Assembly: GCF_026627255.1 (NCBI RefSeq)
Contig: NZ_JAPNLM010000004.1
Coordinates: forward strand, 199,589-263,588
Direction of reading: 5' to 3'
From: Streptomyces antarcticus
GTDB taxonomy: Bacteria > Actinomycetota > Actinomycetes > Streptomycetales > Streptomycetaceae
DNA: 64,000 nt
In this document: positions 8,163 to 15,580 of the stretch, in pieces
Layout: the number at the start of each line of letters is the position of its first letter
How positions within the stretch are numbered: position 1 is the stretch's first letter
Made by a program: the position numbers and the translations under genes
Notes under the pieces: model-generated
What the model saw: only the letters and a program-made list of their open reading frames with translations
Databases searched by the model: none
What the model was told of the DNA's origin: nothing

Positions 8163-8639
8163 TCAGGCCTCCGGTGGGACGGCGGCGTCGAGGGCCGCGG
8201 TGAGGCGCCCGAGGCGGGCGTGGAGGTCGTGGATCTCGGCGAGGTCGAAGCCGGTCGCGGCCGCGATGCGCCGGGGCACCTCCACCGCGCGGTCGCGCAG
8301 GGCGGCGCCCTCCGCGGTGAGGCGCGCGTGCACGGACCGCTCGTCCTCGGTGCTGCGCTCGCGCGCCACCAGCCCGGCCGCCTCCAGTCGCTTGAGCAGG
8401 GGCGACAGCGTCCCGGAGTCGAGCCGCAGGTGCCGGCCGATCTGCTTGACCGGCAGCTCGCCGTGCTCCCAGAGCACCAGCATCACCAGGTACTGGGGGT
8501 AGGTCAGGCCCAGGTCCTTCAGGACGACGCGGTAGAGCCCGCCGACCGCCCGGGTCGCCGCGTTCAGGGCGAAGCAGATCTGCCCGTCCAGGCGCAGGAA
8601 GTCCTGGTCGGTGAGGGGTTCGGTCGGCTTCTCGGTCAT
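8163..8639 (-). CDS. ohrR: OhrR, MarR-family organic peroxide sensor
   Basis: This 158-residue winged-helix repressor starts at the ATG at 8639. The reactive cysteine lies in GQICFALNAATRA (about residue 23), where OhrR proteins sense organic hydroperoxides. The DNA-binding wing region LDSGTLSPLLKRLEAAGLV and the RSVHARLTAEG segment are present. It diverges from ohr, and a 22-bp palindrome sits between the two starts. Oxidation of the cysteine should release DNA and derepress ohr, as known for this family. Confidence 0.92.
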   Translation of the reverse strand: MTEKPTEPLTDQDFLRLDGQICFALNAATRAVGGLYRVVLKDLGLTYPQYLVMLVLWEHGELPVKQIGRHLRLDSGTLSPLLKRLEAAGLVARERSTEDERSVHARLTAEGAALRDRAVEVPRRIAAATGFDLAEIHDLHARLGRLTAALDAAVPPEA

Positions 8640-8672
8640 GTCGGCCAGTGTACCCGGGGCGGCGTGTGCGGC

Positions 8673-8694
8673 ATTGAGTTGTGCGCAACTCAAT
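8673..8694. promoter_or_regulatory. OhrR operator palindrome
   Basis: ATTGAGTTG and CAACTCAAT form perfect 9-bp arms around a 4-base centre, midway between the divergent ohrR and ohr starts. The AT-rich inverted repeat stands out from the surrounding GC-rich DNA and resembles known OhrR sites. It probably overlaps both promoters. Confidence 0.82.
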
Positions 8695-8772
8695 TGCGTG
8701 CTCTACTTGTGGAGCGCGGCGGCCGGCCACCCCGGCCCCGCACCACGGTTCACCCCTGCGAGAGGAACTCCG

Positions 8773-9183
8773 ATGGACGCCCTGTACACCGCTGTCGCCA
8801 CCGCCAACGGCCGCGAAGGCCGCGCCGTCAGCTCTGACGGTCAGATCGACCTCGCGCTGGCCATGCCCCCGGCGCTGGGCGGCGACGGCCGCGGAACCAA
8901 CCCCGAGCAGCTCTTCGCCGCCGGGTACGCGGCGTGCTTCGCCAGCGCCCTCGGCCTCGTCGGCCGCCAGGCGAAGGCCGACACCAGCGAGGTCTCCGTG
9001 ACCGCCGAGGTGTCCATCGGCAAGGACGGCCCCGCGTTCGGCCTGGCCGTGGTCCTGCGCGTCGAGCTTCCCGAGTCGCTGGCCGGCGAGACCGGTGCGC
9101 TGCTGGTCAAGCAGGCGCACGAGGTCTGCCCGTACTCCCGCGCCACCCGCGGCAACATCGACGTGGAGCTCGTGATCGAGTAG
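8773..9183 (+). CDS. ohr: Ohr, organic hydroperoxide reductase
   Basis: This 136-residue OsmC/Ohr-family thiol peroxidase starts at the ATG at 8773 with a GAGAGGAA site. The two catalytic cysteines are in YAACFASALG (about residue 58) and HEVCPYSRATRGN (about 122). The family Arg/Glu network region GTNPEQLFAAG is present. It reduces organic and fatty-acid hydroperoxides in the cytoplasm using lipoyl-linked dithiols, as established for Ohr. It is controlled by the divergent ohrR. Confidence 0.95.
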   Translation: MDALYTAVATANGREGRAVSSDGQIDLALAMPPALGGDGRGTNPEQLFAAGYAACFASALGLVGRQAKADTSEVSVTAEVSIGKDGPAFGLAVVLRVELPESLAGETGALLVKQAHEVCPYSRATRGNIDVELVIE

Positions 9184-9254
9184 CCGCTCCGCGCGCCCCC
9201 GGGCGACCATGGGAGGGCACCGACCCGTACGGGGCCGCTCCCAGGGAGGCGCCC

Positions 9255-11060
9255 ATGGCGCGCACCTACACCACGGACGTGCTGGTCGCCGGCGCCGGAC
9301 CCGTCGGCCTCACCGCCGCCGGGGAACTGCGCCGGCACGGCGTCGGCTGCCGGATCGCCGACCGGCTGCCGGCCAGGCTGCCGTTCGCCAAGGCGGTGGG
9401 CATCCAGCCCCGGACCCTGGAGGTCTGGGACCGGATGGGCCTGGTGCGCGACGCCCTCGACGCGTCCGTCCCGATGCGCGGCCAGCTGGTGTACGACAAC
9501 GGCGCCGAGAGGGTCCGCATCGAACTCGTCATGCCCCCCGAAGTGCCGTACGGCTTCGCCGCGCTGCCGCAGTACGAGACCGAGCGGATCCTCGAGGCGT
9601 TCCTGGGCCGCTTCGGCACCAGGATCGAACGGTCCGTGGAGCTCGTCTCGTTCACCCAGGACGCCGACGGAGTCACCAGCGTCCTGCGTGCCGCGGACGG
9701 CACGGAGGAAGAGGTCCGCTCCCGGTACCTGATCGGCTGCGACGGCGCGCACAGCATCGTCCGCAAGGGCCTCGGGCTCACCTTCGAGGGCGGCGCCTTC
9801 GCCGACGGGTACATGCTCGCCGACGTGGAGGTCGACTGGGACCTGCCCGCCGGGTACGGCGTGCGCGCCATGCACCGCGGCGCCGACGGCGCGGTCGACG
9901 ACGTCCTCGTCGGCATCCCGCTGCCCGGCCGTGGCCGGTACCGCCTGTCGATGCTGGTCCCGCCCGAGCTCTCGGACGCAGGGCGGGCTCCCGGGGGCGA
10001 CCGGACGTTCAGGACCGCCGGGAACGGGGTGGCGCACGGCCTGGAGAGCGGCCGGGCCCCCGCGCTGCCCGACATCCAGGCGGTCCTGGACCGGCTTTCC
10101 CCGCGGCCTGTGACCGCGTCGAACATGCGCTGGGCCTCGGTGTTCCGCATCAGCCACCGCATCGTGGACCGGTACGGCGACGGGCGCGTGTTCGTCGCCG
10201 GCGACGCCGCCCACATCCACCCCCCGACGGGCGCCCAGGGCATGAACACCGGCATCCAGGACGCCTTCAACCTCGCCTGGAAACTCGCCCTCGCCGTCGG
10301 CGGAGCCGCCCGTCCGGGCCTGCTCGCGAGCTACGACGCCGAGCGGCGGCCCGTCGGCGAGGAGGTCGTCGGCCGCACCGTCCGGCACGCGGCGGAGGGG
10401 GTGCAGGCCGACCCGGAGGACCCCGTCACCCTGCTGCTGCGCGAGGCCCAACTGCTCGTCACCTACCGGGGCAGTCCGATCGTGGACCCGCCGGGTGACG
10501 GATCCGATGGTGACGCCGGTGACGGATCCGGTGCTGACGCCGGAAGCGGTGCCGATGGTGATGCCGGAGCCGGAGCCGGAGCCGGAGCAGGCTCCGCCGG
10601 GGCCGGCCCGCGCCCCGGCGACCGGGCCCCGGACTGCGGGGGCCTCACCGGGCCGATCGCCGCCTACCCGCAGCGCCTGTACGACCTGCTGCGCGAGCGC
10701 GGCCACGTACTTCTGCTGTTCGGTACCGGAGGTCCGGACGGCGCCGCCGGCTTCGACGCGCTCGCGCGTACCGCCCGCGCCCGCACCGGGGACCGGATCG
10801 AGATCTGCGCGGTCCTCGCCGCCGACGCCCCGGCCGACGGCACGACCCTGCCCGTGCACCACGACACGGCGGGCGAGTTCGCCCGCCTGTACGGGGTGGA
10901 CCGTCCCACCGCCTTCGTGGTCCGCCCCGACGGCTACCTCGGAGCCCGGCTCTGCCCGCCGGACCCGCACCGGCTGGCCTCCCACCTCGAAGCCGTCTTC
11001 GCCCCGAACGGCCAGGACAGCGCGTCTCTTTCGGATCTTGCCGGGCCCGCGGGCCCCTGA
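9255..11060 (+). CDS. FAD-dependent aromatic monooxygenase (PheA/TetX type)
   Basis: This 601-residue flavoprotein hydroxylase starts at the ATG at 9255 after GGGAGG. It has the FAD-binding GAGPVGLTAAG motif at about residue 10, the DG motif YLIGCDGAHSIVRKGLG at about 160, and GDAAHIHPPTGAQGMNTGIQD at about 315. The C-terminal part (from about 455) resembles the thioredoxin-like tail of phenol hydroxylases. A 45-residue Asp/Gly/Ala repeat insert (about 413-455) separates the two parts and looks like a coding microsatellite. The last codons coincide with a sequence shared with the MITE at 29663, so the native C-terminus may have been replaced. Substrate unknown; polyketide or phenolic compounds are usual. 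Confidence 0.9.
   Translation: MARTYTTDVLVAGAGPVGLTAAGELRRHGVGCRIADRLPARLPFAKAVGIQPRTLEVWDRMGLVRDALDASVPMRGQLVYDNGAERVRIELVMPPEVPYGFAALPQYETERILEAFLGRFGTRIERSVELVSFTQDADGVTSVLRAADGTEEEVRSRYLIGCDGAHSIVRKGLGLTFEGGAFADGYMLADVEVDWDLPAGYGVRAMHRGADGAVDDVLVGIPLPGRGRYRLSMLVPPELSDAGRAPGGDRTFRTAGNGVAHGLESGRAPALPDIQAVLDRLSPRPVTASNMRWASVFRISHRIVDRYGDGRVFVAGDAAHIHPPTGAQGMNTGIQDAFNLAWKLALAVGGAARPGLLASYDAERRPVGEEVVGRTVRHAAEGVQADPEDPVTLLLREAQLLVTYRGSPIVDPPGDGSDGDAGDGSGADAGSGADGDAGAGAGAGAGSAGAGPRPGDRAPDCGGLTGPIAAYPQRLYDLLRERGHVLLLFGTGGPDGAAGFDALARTARARTGDRIEICAVLAADAPADGTTLPVHHDTAGEFARLYGVDRPTAFVVRPDGYLGARLCPPDPHRLASHLEAVFAPNGQDSASLSDLAGPAGP
11022..11052. mobile_element. Solo end sequence shared with the 29.7-kb MITE
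   Basis: GTCTCTTTCGGATCTTG followed by (C/T)CGG and a GCCCGCG run occurs here and again at 29668, the left end of a MITE-like element. Here it overlaps the final codons of the monooxygenase gene. No matching inverted end is visible nearby, so this looks like a remnant end. Confidence 0.55.
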
Positions 11061-11088
11061 GAGCCGGCCGCCCCGGGGGCCCTCAGCG

Positions 11089-11190
11089 TCAGGGACCGCC
11101 GTCCCGCTCCGCGTCGGCGCAGGCCCGCTGGCGGCCGGTCAGGCCGTCGAAGGAACCGCGGACGGTGATGCGGATGGTACGGGCGCTCAT
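11089..11190 (-). pseudogene. Truncated DUF6204-like gene
   Basis: A 33-codon minus-strand frame begins MSARTIRITVRGSFDGLTGR, which matches my memory of the N-terminus of DUF6204 family proteins, normally over 100 residues. It then changes to unrelated sequence and stops. It lies just downstream of the mobile-element end at 11022, so the deletion may be linked to that element. The rest of the 11061-11357 interval holds no other gene. Confidence 0.5.
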
Positions 11191-11357
11191 CGGGGCGGCC
11201 CAGGAGGCACGGCCCGGGCCGCGCACCGGGATTTCCCCGCGCCCGCCTCCCCTCCGGGCCCCGCCCCGCTCCGCGCCCGTTCTACCCCCGCCCGGGCCGA
11301 AAGGCCGGGCCGGGCACCCGTTTTGGATTGCCGGACGATCCTCAATACGATCCGGCG

Positions 11358-12635
11358 ATGATCACATCGAAACGGCTTGCGGCCGGGGCGTGCGGCCTGC
11401 TCGCCGCCCTCGTCGTCGGGCTCTTCCCGGCGAGCGCCACAGCCGCCGACGGACCCGCGGCCAAGGAACCCCCCAAGGTCGATCTCGTCCTGGACGTCAG
11501 CGGTTCCATGCGGGCCACCGACATCGACGGCCAGTCCCGGATGGCCGCGGCGAAGCAGGCCTTCAACGAGGTCATCGACGCGGTGCCCGACGAGGTGCGG
11601 CTCGGCATACGCACCCTGGGCGCGACCTACCCCGGCGACGACAAGGCGCAGGGCTGCAAGGACACCAAACAGCTCTACCCGGTCGGGCCGCTGAACCGCA
11701 CCGAGGCGAAGACCGCGGTGGCGACCCTGGCCCCCACCGGCTGGACCCCGATCGGCCCGGCCCTCCTTGCCGCCGCCCAGGACCTCGAAGGCGGCGACGC
11801 CACCAAGCGGATCGTCCTCATCACCGACGGCGAGGACACCTGCGCCCCGCTCGACCCGTGCGAGGTCGCCCGCGACATCGCCGCCAAGGGCATCCATCTG
11901 GTCATCGACACACTCGGCCTGGTCCCGGACGCCAAGACCCGCGCCCAGCTGACCTGCATCGCCGAGGCCACCGGCGGCACCTACACCTCGGTGCAGCACA
12001 CCGCGGAACTCTCCGGCCGCGTCAAACAGCTCGTCGACCGCGCCGCCGACCCGGTCGTCAACCCGGTCGCCACCGAGGGTGCGAAGCAGTGCGAGGGCGC
12101 CCCGCAGCTGAAGCCCGGCCTGTACAGCGACCGCGAGTCCTTCGGCGAGCACCGCTGGTACCGCGTGGACGTCCTGCCCGGCCAGGAACTGCGCGCCTCC
12201 GTCAGCATCGCCGCCGACCGCGCCGTCAACCGGGACTACGGAGTCCTGCTGCGCGCCACCACCGTCCACGGGCGCGAGATCGTCCGCGGCTCCGAGGCGG
12301 GCGACGGACGTACCGACGTCCTGTCCACCGGACTGCGCTACCCCAAGGCCGAGGCCGACGGCGCGGACGGCGACGCCAAACCGGCCGCGGAGACCGTCTG
12401 CGTCCAGGTCAGCAACTCCTTCTCCGCTCCCGCGTCCGTCAAGACCGCCCCGGGCATGCCCGTGGAACTGACCATCGAGGTGGTGGACGGCCCCGACGAG
12501 GCTTCCGACGCCGCGTCCTTCGGCCTCGGCCGCGGCTGGTGGCTGCTGGCCGTACTGGTCGTCTTCGGCCTGCTGGCCGGTCTGGTGTGGGGATGGATCT
12601 CCCGCTGGCGCGTCTCCGTCTGGAGGACCAACTGA
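11358..12635 (+). CDS. Secreted von Willebrand factor A domain protein, membrane-anchored
   Basis: This 425-residue protein starts at the ATG at 11358; the upstream CAATACGAT may be a -10 element very close to the start. A signal peptide (1-30) precedes a VWA domain with a complete metal site: DVSGSM (about 46), TPIGPAL (about 133) and TDGEDTC (about 158). A second beta-rich domain follows, then a C-terminal transmembrane helix (about 395-417) with a short basic cytoplasmic tail. It overlaps the next gene (TGATG). The pair probably forms a surface complex for adhesion or assembly; the ligand is unknown. Confidence 0.9.
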   Translation: MITSKRLAAGACGLLAALVVGLFPASATAADGPAAKEPPKVDLVLDVSGSMRATDIDGQSRMAAAKQAFNEVIDAVPDEVRLGIRTLGATYPGDDKAQGCKDTKQLYPVGPLNRTEAKTAVATLAPTGWTPIGPALLAAAQDLEGGDATKRIVLITDGEDTCAPLDPCEVARDIAAKGIHLVIDTLGLVPDAKTRAQLTCIAEATGGTYTSVQHTAELSGRVKQLVDRAADPVVNPVATEGAKQCEGAPQLKPGLYSDRESFGEHRWYRVDVLPGQELRASVSIAADRAVNRDYGVLLRATTVHGREIVRGSEAGDGRTDVLSTGLRYPKAEADGADGDAKPAAETVCVQVSNSFSAPASVKTAPGMPVELTIEVVDGPDEASDAASFGLGRGWWLLAVLVVFGLLAGLVWGWISRWRVSVWRTN

Positions 12636-13444
12636 TGCGCACCGTACGCACGCTGACCGCCGCCCTGCTGGCCGCGACCGCCGCCCTCGCGGTGGCGGGA
12701 ACGGCCTCCGCGGACACCCCGTCGGCCAGCCCGAGCCCGAGCCCTAGCCCGAGCCCGAGCGCCTCCGGAGAGGGCGGACCCGCTCCGACCGAGGCCGGTA
12801 CGAGCTTCCGCACCGCGGCGGCGTTCCGCCCGGGCCAGCAGGCCACGGCGGCCGCCTCCACCGGCGACTACCTCTACTGGGTGCTCCCGATCGACGCCCG
12901 GCAGCGCGTCACCGTCAAGGCGAAGGTGACGCTCCCCGAGGCCTCGGCCCGGCACGGCGCCTCCACCTGGCGGCTCGACGTGTACGACGGCCTGCGCCGC
13001 CGCCAGGCCTGCACGTACGGCACGCAGACCGTCGCGGCGGCCGCGAACGCCGTCGCCGCGGACCTGTCCTGCACCCTGCGCACGGTCCGCGCCAACGCCG
13101 AGCCGTGGGCCAACGACCCGCTGCCCGGCAGCTACTACGTACGCCTGACGGTCATCGGCGCCCCCGAGGAGGACCTCGGCCTGCCGGTGCGCGCGGCCGT
13201 CGAAGCCGAGGTGAAGGAGGCCGGCGGCGCCCACGCGGTGGACGGGGCCCTGGCCGCCCCGCTGGTGCCCGCCACCGTGACCTCCGCGCTGCGCGAGCCG
13301 GAGGACGGCTGGGCCGGCGGCTGGTGGTCCGACCGCTGGATCTGGACCGCCGCCGGCGGTGTGCTCGGGGCTGCCGCCGGCCTCTTCGGATACTCCCTGA
13401 CGCGCGGTTCCGGCCGCCCGCACCGGGTCCCGCCGGGCGCCTGA
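12635..13444 (+). CDS. Secreted partner of the VWA protein, C-terminally anchored
   Basis: This 269-residue protein starts at the ATG overlapping the VWA gene stop. It has a clear signal peptide ending ASA-D near residue 27, a Ser-Pro repeat spacer (PSPSPSPSPSPS), a beta-rich extracellular domain with two Cys likely to pair (QACTYGT and LSCTLRT), and a C-terminal transmembrane helix (about 235-258). I do not recognise a named family. Tight coupling with the VWA gene implies a shared complex at the cell surface. Confidence 0.85.
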   Translation: MRTVRTLTAALLAATAALAVAGTASADTPSASPSPSPSPSPSASGEGGPAPTEAGTSFRTAAAFRPGQQATAAASTGDYLYWVLPIDARQRVTVKAKVTLPEASARHGASTWRLDVYDGLRRRQACTYGTQTVAAAANAVAADLSCTLRTVRANAEPWANDPLPGSYYVRLTVIGAPEEDLGLPVRAAVEAEVKEAGGAHAVDGALAAPLVPATVTSALREPEDGWAGGWWSDRWIWTAAGGVLGAAAGLFGYSLTRGSGRPHRVPPGA

Positions 13445-13493
13445 CCGCCCGGGCGGTCACGGTCCCGGGGGCTCCCCGGAACCGTGACCGCCC
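13442..13493. terminator. Strong hairpin terminator with nested palindrome
   Basis: GGGCGGTCACGGT (13451-13463) pairs perfectly with 13481-13493. The left side is also part of an 18-bp palindrome TGACCGCCCGGGCGGTCA at 13442-13459, so alternative foldings exist. It directly follows the VWA operon. Confidence 0.85.
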
Positions 13494-13603
13494 GGAGCCG
13501 GGCCGTCTCCACGGCCCCGTACGAGGGCCGTCTGCCCCAGCCCCGCGGGTAGCGGGGGTTCGCCCGAGGTGTGCCGAAGGTCCCGCCGGGGCAGGCGGGC
13601 AGC

Positions 13604-13975
13604 ATGAGCATCGAACATCCATCGGAGAAGAACTCCAACGGCAAGATCGGCCGATTCGAGAAATTCGCCGAGCTCGCCTCGAACTTCACCAGCTCCGCGG
13701 GGTTCGCCGTGCTCTGCGTGCTCCTCGTGGCGGCCTTTCTCGTCGCCCACGTACTGCACCTGTCCATGAGCTGGCAACACCTGACGGGTGACGCCATGGG
13801 CGCGGTGGCCCTCCTGCTGCTGGCCCTGCTGAAGAACTCCGAGAGACGCGCGGAACACGCCATCCAGCGCAAGCTCGACGCCATCGCGGCCGCCCTGCTG
13901 GAGCAGCAGGAGGGCAAGGGGGGCAAGGCGCACCACGACCTGAAGCGGGCCATCCGGCTGGAGGAGCAGGAGTAG
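13604..13975 (+). CDS. Low-affinity iron permease family protein
   Basis: This 123-residue protein has a cytoplasmic N-terminus, two transmembrane helices (about 33-53 and 65-82) and a charged helical C-terminus. The pattern FAELASNFTSSAGF, then a Trp-rich loop, then LLALLKNSERR with a terminal helix fits Pfam Iron_permease (PF04120), whose members in bacteria are short. Iron transport itself is not demonstrated for the bacterial proteins. The start at 13604 is the only good one. Confidence 0.8.
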   Translation: MSIEHPSEKNSNGKIGRFEKFAELASNFTSSAGFAVLCVLLVAAFLVAHVLHLSMSWQHLTGDAMGAVALLLLALLKNSERRAEHAIQRKLDAIAAALLEQQEGKGGKAHHDLKRAIRLEEQE

Positions 13976-14082
13976 GAGTAGGAGTACCGGCAGGCCCCCG
14001 CCCGTCCCGGCCCGACCGCGTACGGGTCAACGCCGACGCGAGGCGGGGGCCGTGCGGGTCATGCCGTGGTTCGTACCGTGGG

Positions 14083-14671
14083 TCATGCCGTGGCTCCCTT
14101 CGGGGTGTGGCGGCGCAGGTTGGCGGCGAGGATGCGGTCGAGCGTGCGGTCGGACAGCAACGGGCCCAGGCGCATGACCAGGGCGGCATCCCGGCCGGCG
14201 GTGTAGCGGGTACGCGGCCGCCGGGCCGTCACGGCCTTCACGATGACCAGCGCGGCGGCGTCGGCGGTCAGACCCGACGCGGTACCCGAGGCCATCAGCT
14301 CGTTGTTCGCCCGGACCAGGCCGCCGTAACGCTCCTCCTGCTCCGGAGTCATCCGCGCGGCCAGGTCGTTCGCCGTCGCGATCCCGCGGGCGGCGATCTC
14401 CGTGCGGACGCCGCCGGGCTCGACCACGACCACCTGGACGCCCAGCGGCGCGACCTCCCGGCGGAGCGAGTCGCTGACCGCCTCCAGGGCGAACTTGGCG
14501 CCGGCGTAAGCGCCGTACGTGGCCATGGCGTACTTGCCGCCGATCGAGCTGATGTTGATCACCCGGCCCTTGCTGCGCAGCAGCGCGGGCAAGAGCGCCT
14601 GGGTCACGGCGATGTGGCCGAAGAGGTTGACCTCGAAGACCCGCCGCCACTCCGCCACCGCCGTACCGGCA
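14083..14671 (-). pseudogene. 5'-truncated short-chain dehydrogenase/reductase
   Basis: The reading contains the second half of a classical SDR: VFEVNLFGH, NISSIGG with the catalytic Ser, YGAYAGAKFALEA with the YxxxK pair, and EPGGVRTEI. The N-terminal NAD(P)-binding TGxxxGIG segment is missing. The frame begins at AGTAV, the tail of the NNAG motif, and runs straight into AEWRR, so about 75 N-terminal residues and the promoter are lost. The same deletion removed the 5' end of the divergent TetR gene. It cannot make an active SDR. Confidence 0.85.
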
Positions 14672-15173
14672 CTTCACGGGCAAGGACAGCCTCCTGACCG
14701 CCCTCGCGACCGAGAGCTGGGAACGGATCGCGGACCAGGTCCACGCCCTGCGGGCCCAGCCGGCCCCGTCGGCCTCCGCCACGCTCCTCGGCGCTCTCCG
14801 CGTCCTCGTCGGAGTCGGCCGGGACCAGCCGCACCTCTACCAGATGCTGTTCAGGCGCCGCGGACACCGCCCAGAAGACCTCGGCGAAGGGCTCGACCGC
14901 GTCCGGCAACAGCTCTGCGGACCGGGGGTCGACCCGGCCGCAGACCGCATGCGCGCGGCCGGCCGCTTCCAGGGCGAGTTCCTGGCCATCGTCGCCGACC
15001 TCGTCGGGGAGCGGAACGCGCGGCACTACGGCGCCCTGCTGCTCACCAGCACCCACGGCATCACGGATATGGAGCTCAGCGGCCACCTCGGCGCGGAAGG
15101 GCTGAACGCCAGTGCCGAGGAACTCCTTGACACCCTCGTCCGCATGGTCGCGAACGCCGGCGAAGCGGCATAG
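14664..15173 (+). pseudogene. 5'-truncated TetR-family regulator
   Basis: The frame opens inside the helix-turn-helix with YRHFTGKDSLL, the usual end of the TetR DNA-binding domain, and continues through a full ligand-binding domain ending VRMVANAGEAA. The start and recognition helix are absent because the deletion junction lies at about 14664-14670. In the intact ancestor this was probably the divergent repressor of the SDR gene on the other strand. Confidence 0.85.
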
Positions 15174-15274
15174 CCGCCCCGGCCCGCCCCGCCCCCCGTC
15201 CCTGCCCCCGCCCCGTTACCCCGGGGCGCTCCAAACCGCCCCTCCCGTGCGCGAGACACCCAAGGAGCTCACTC

Positions 15275-15457
15275 ATGAACAAGAAGTGGATCGCGGCTGC
15301 GGAACTGGCGGCCGGACTCGTTCTCCTCGCCTTGTTCCTCTTCGAGGTGGTGGGCGTCGTTCCCTACTCGATCTTCGTGGTTCTCGCAGGTGGTGGGCTG
15401 CTCGTCGCCGGTGCGAGGCGAACAGGCCTGACGCGGCGGAGGAATCGCACCTCATGA
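15275..15457 (+). CDS. Small two-helix membrane protein
   Basis: This 60-residue protein has a good AAGGAGC ribosome site before the ATG at 15275. It has two hydrophobic segments (about 5-28 and 30-48) and a basic tail rich in Arg. The family is not recognised. The context is a decayed locus upstream and a terminator downstream at 15513. Confidence 0.7.
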   Translation: MNKKWIAAAELAAGLVLLALFLFEVVGVVPYSIFVVLAGGGLLVAGARRTGLTRRRNRTS

Positions 15458-15512
15458 CGCTTCCGATGACCCTGACGAGGCAGAGCACCTCCCGGGGCGG
15501 ACGCTGACACAA

Positions 15513-15547
15513 GAGGCCGGTTCCCTCCGCACGGAGGGGACCGGCCT
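15513..15547. terminator. Bidirectional hairpin terminator
   Basis: GAGGCCGGTTCCCTCCG pairs with CGGAGGGGACCGGCCTT around a CA loop and is followed by TCTT. It separates the small membrane protein gene from the convergent carboxypeptidase gene. Confidence 0.85.
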
Positions 15548-15580
15548 TCTTCGCTCCACGGGCCCGGCCGGGCCGCGCGC

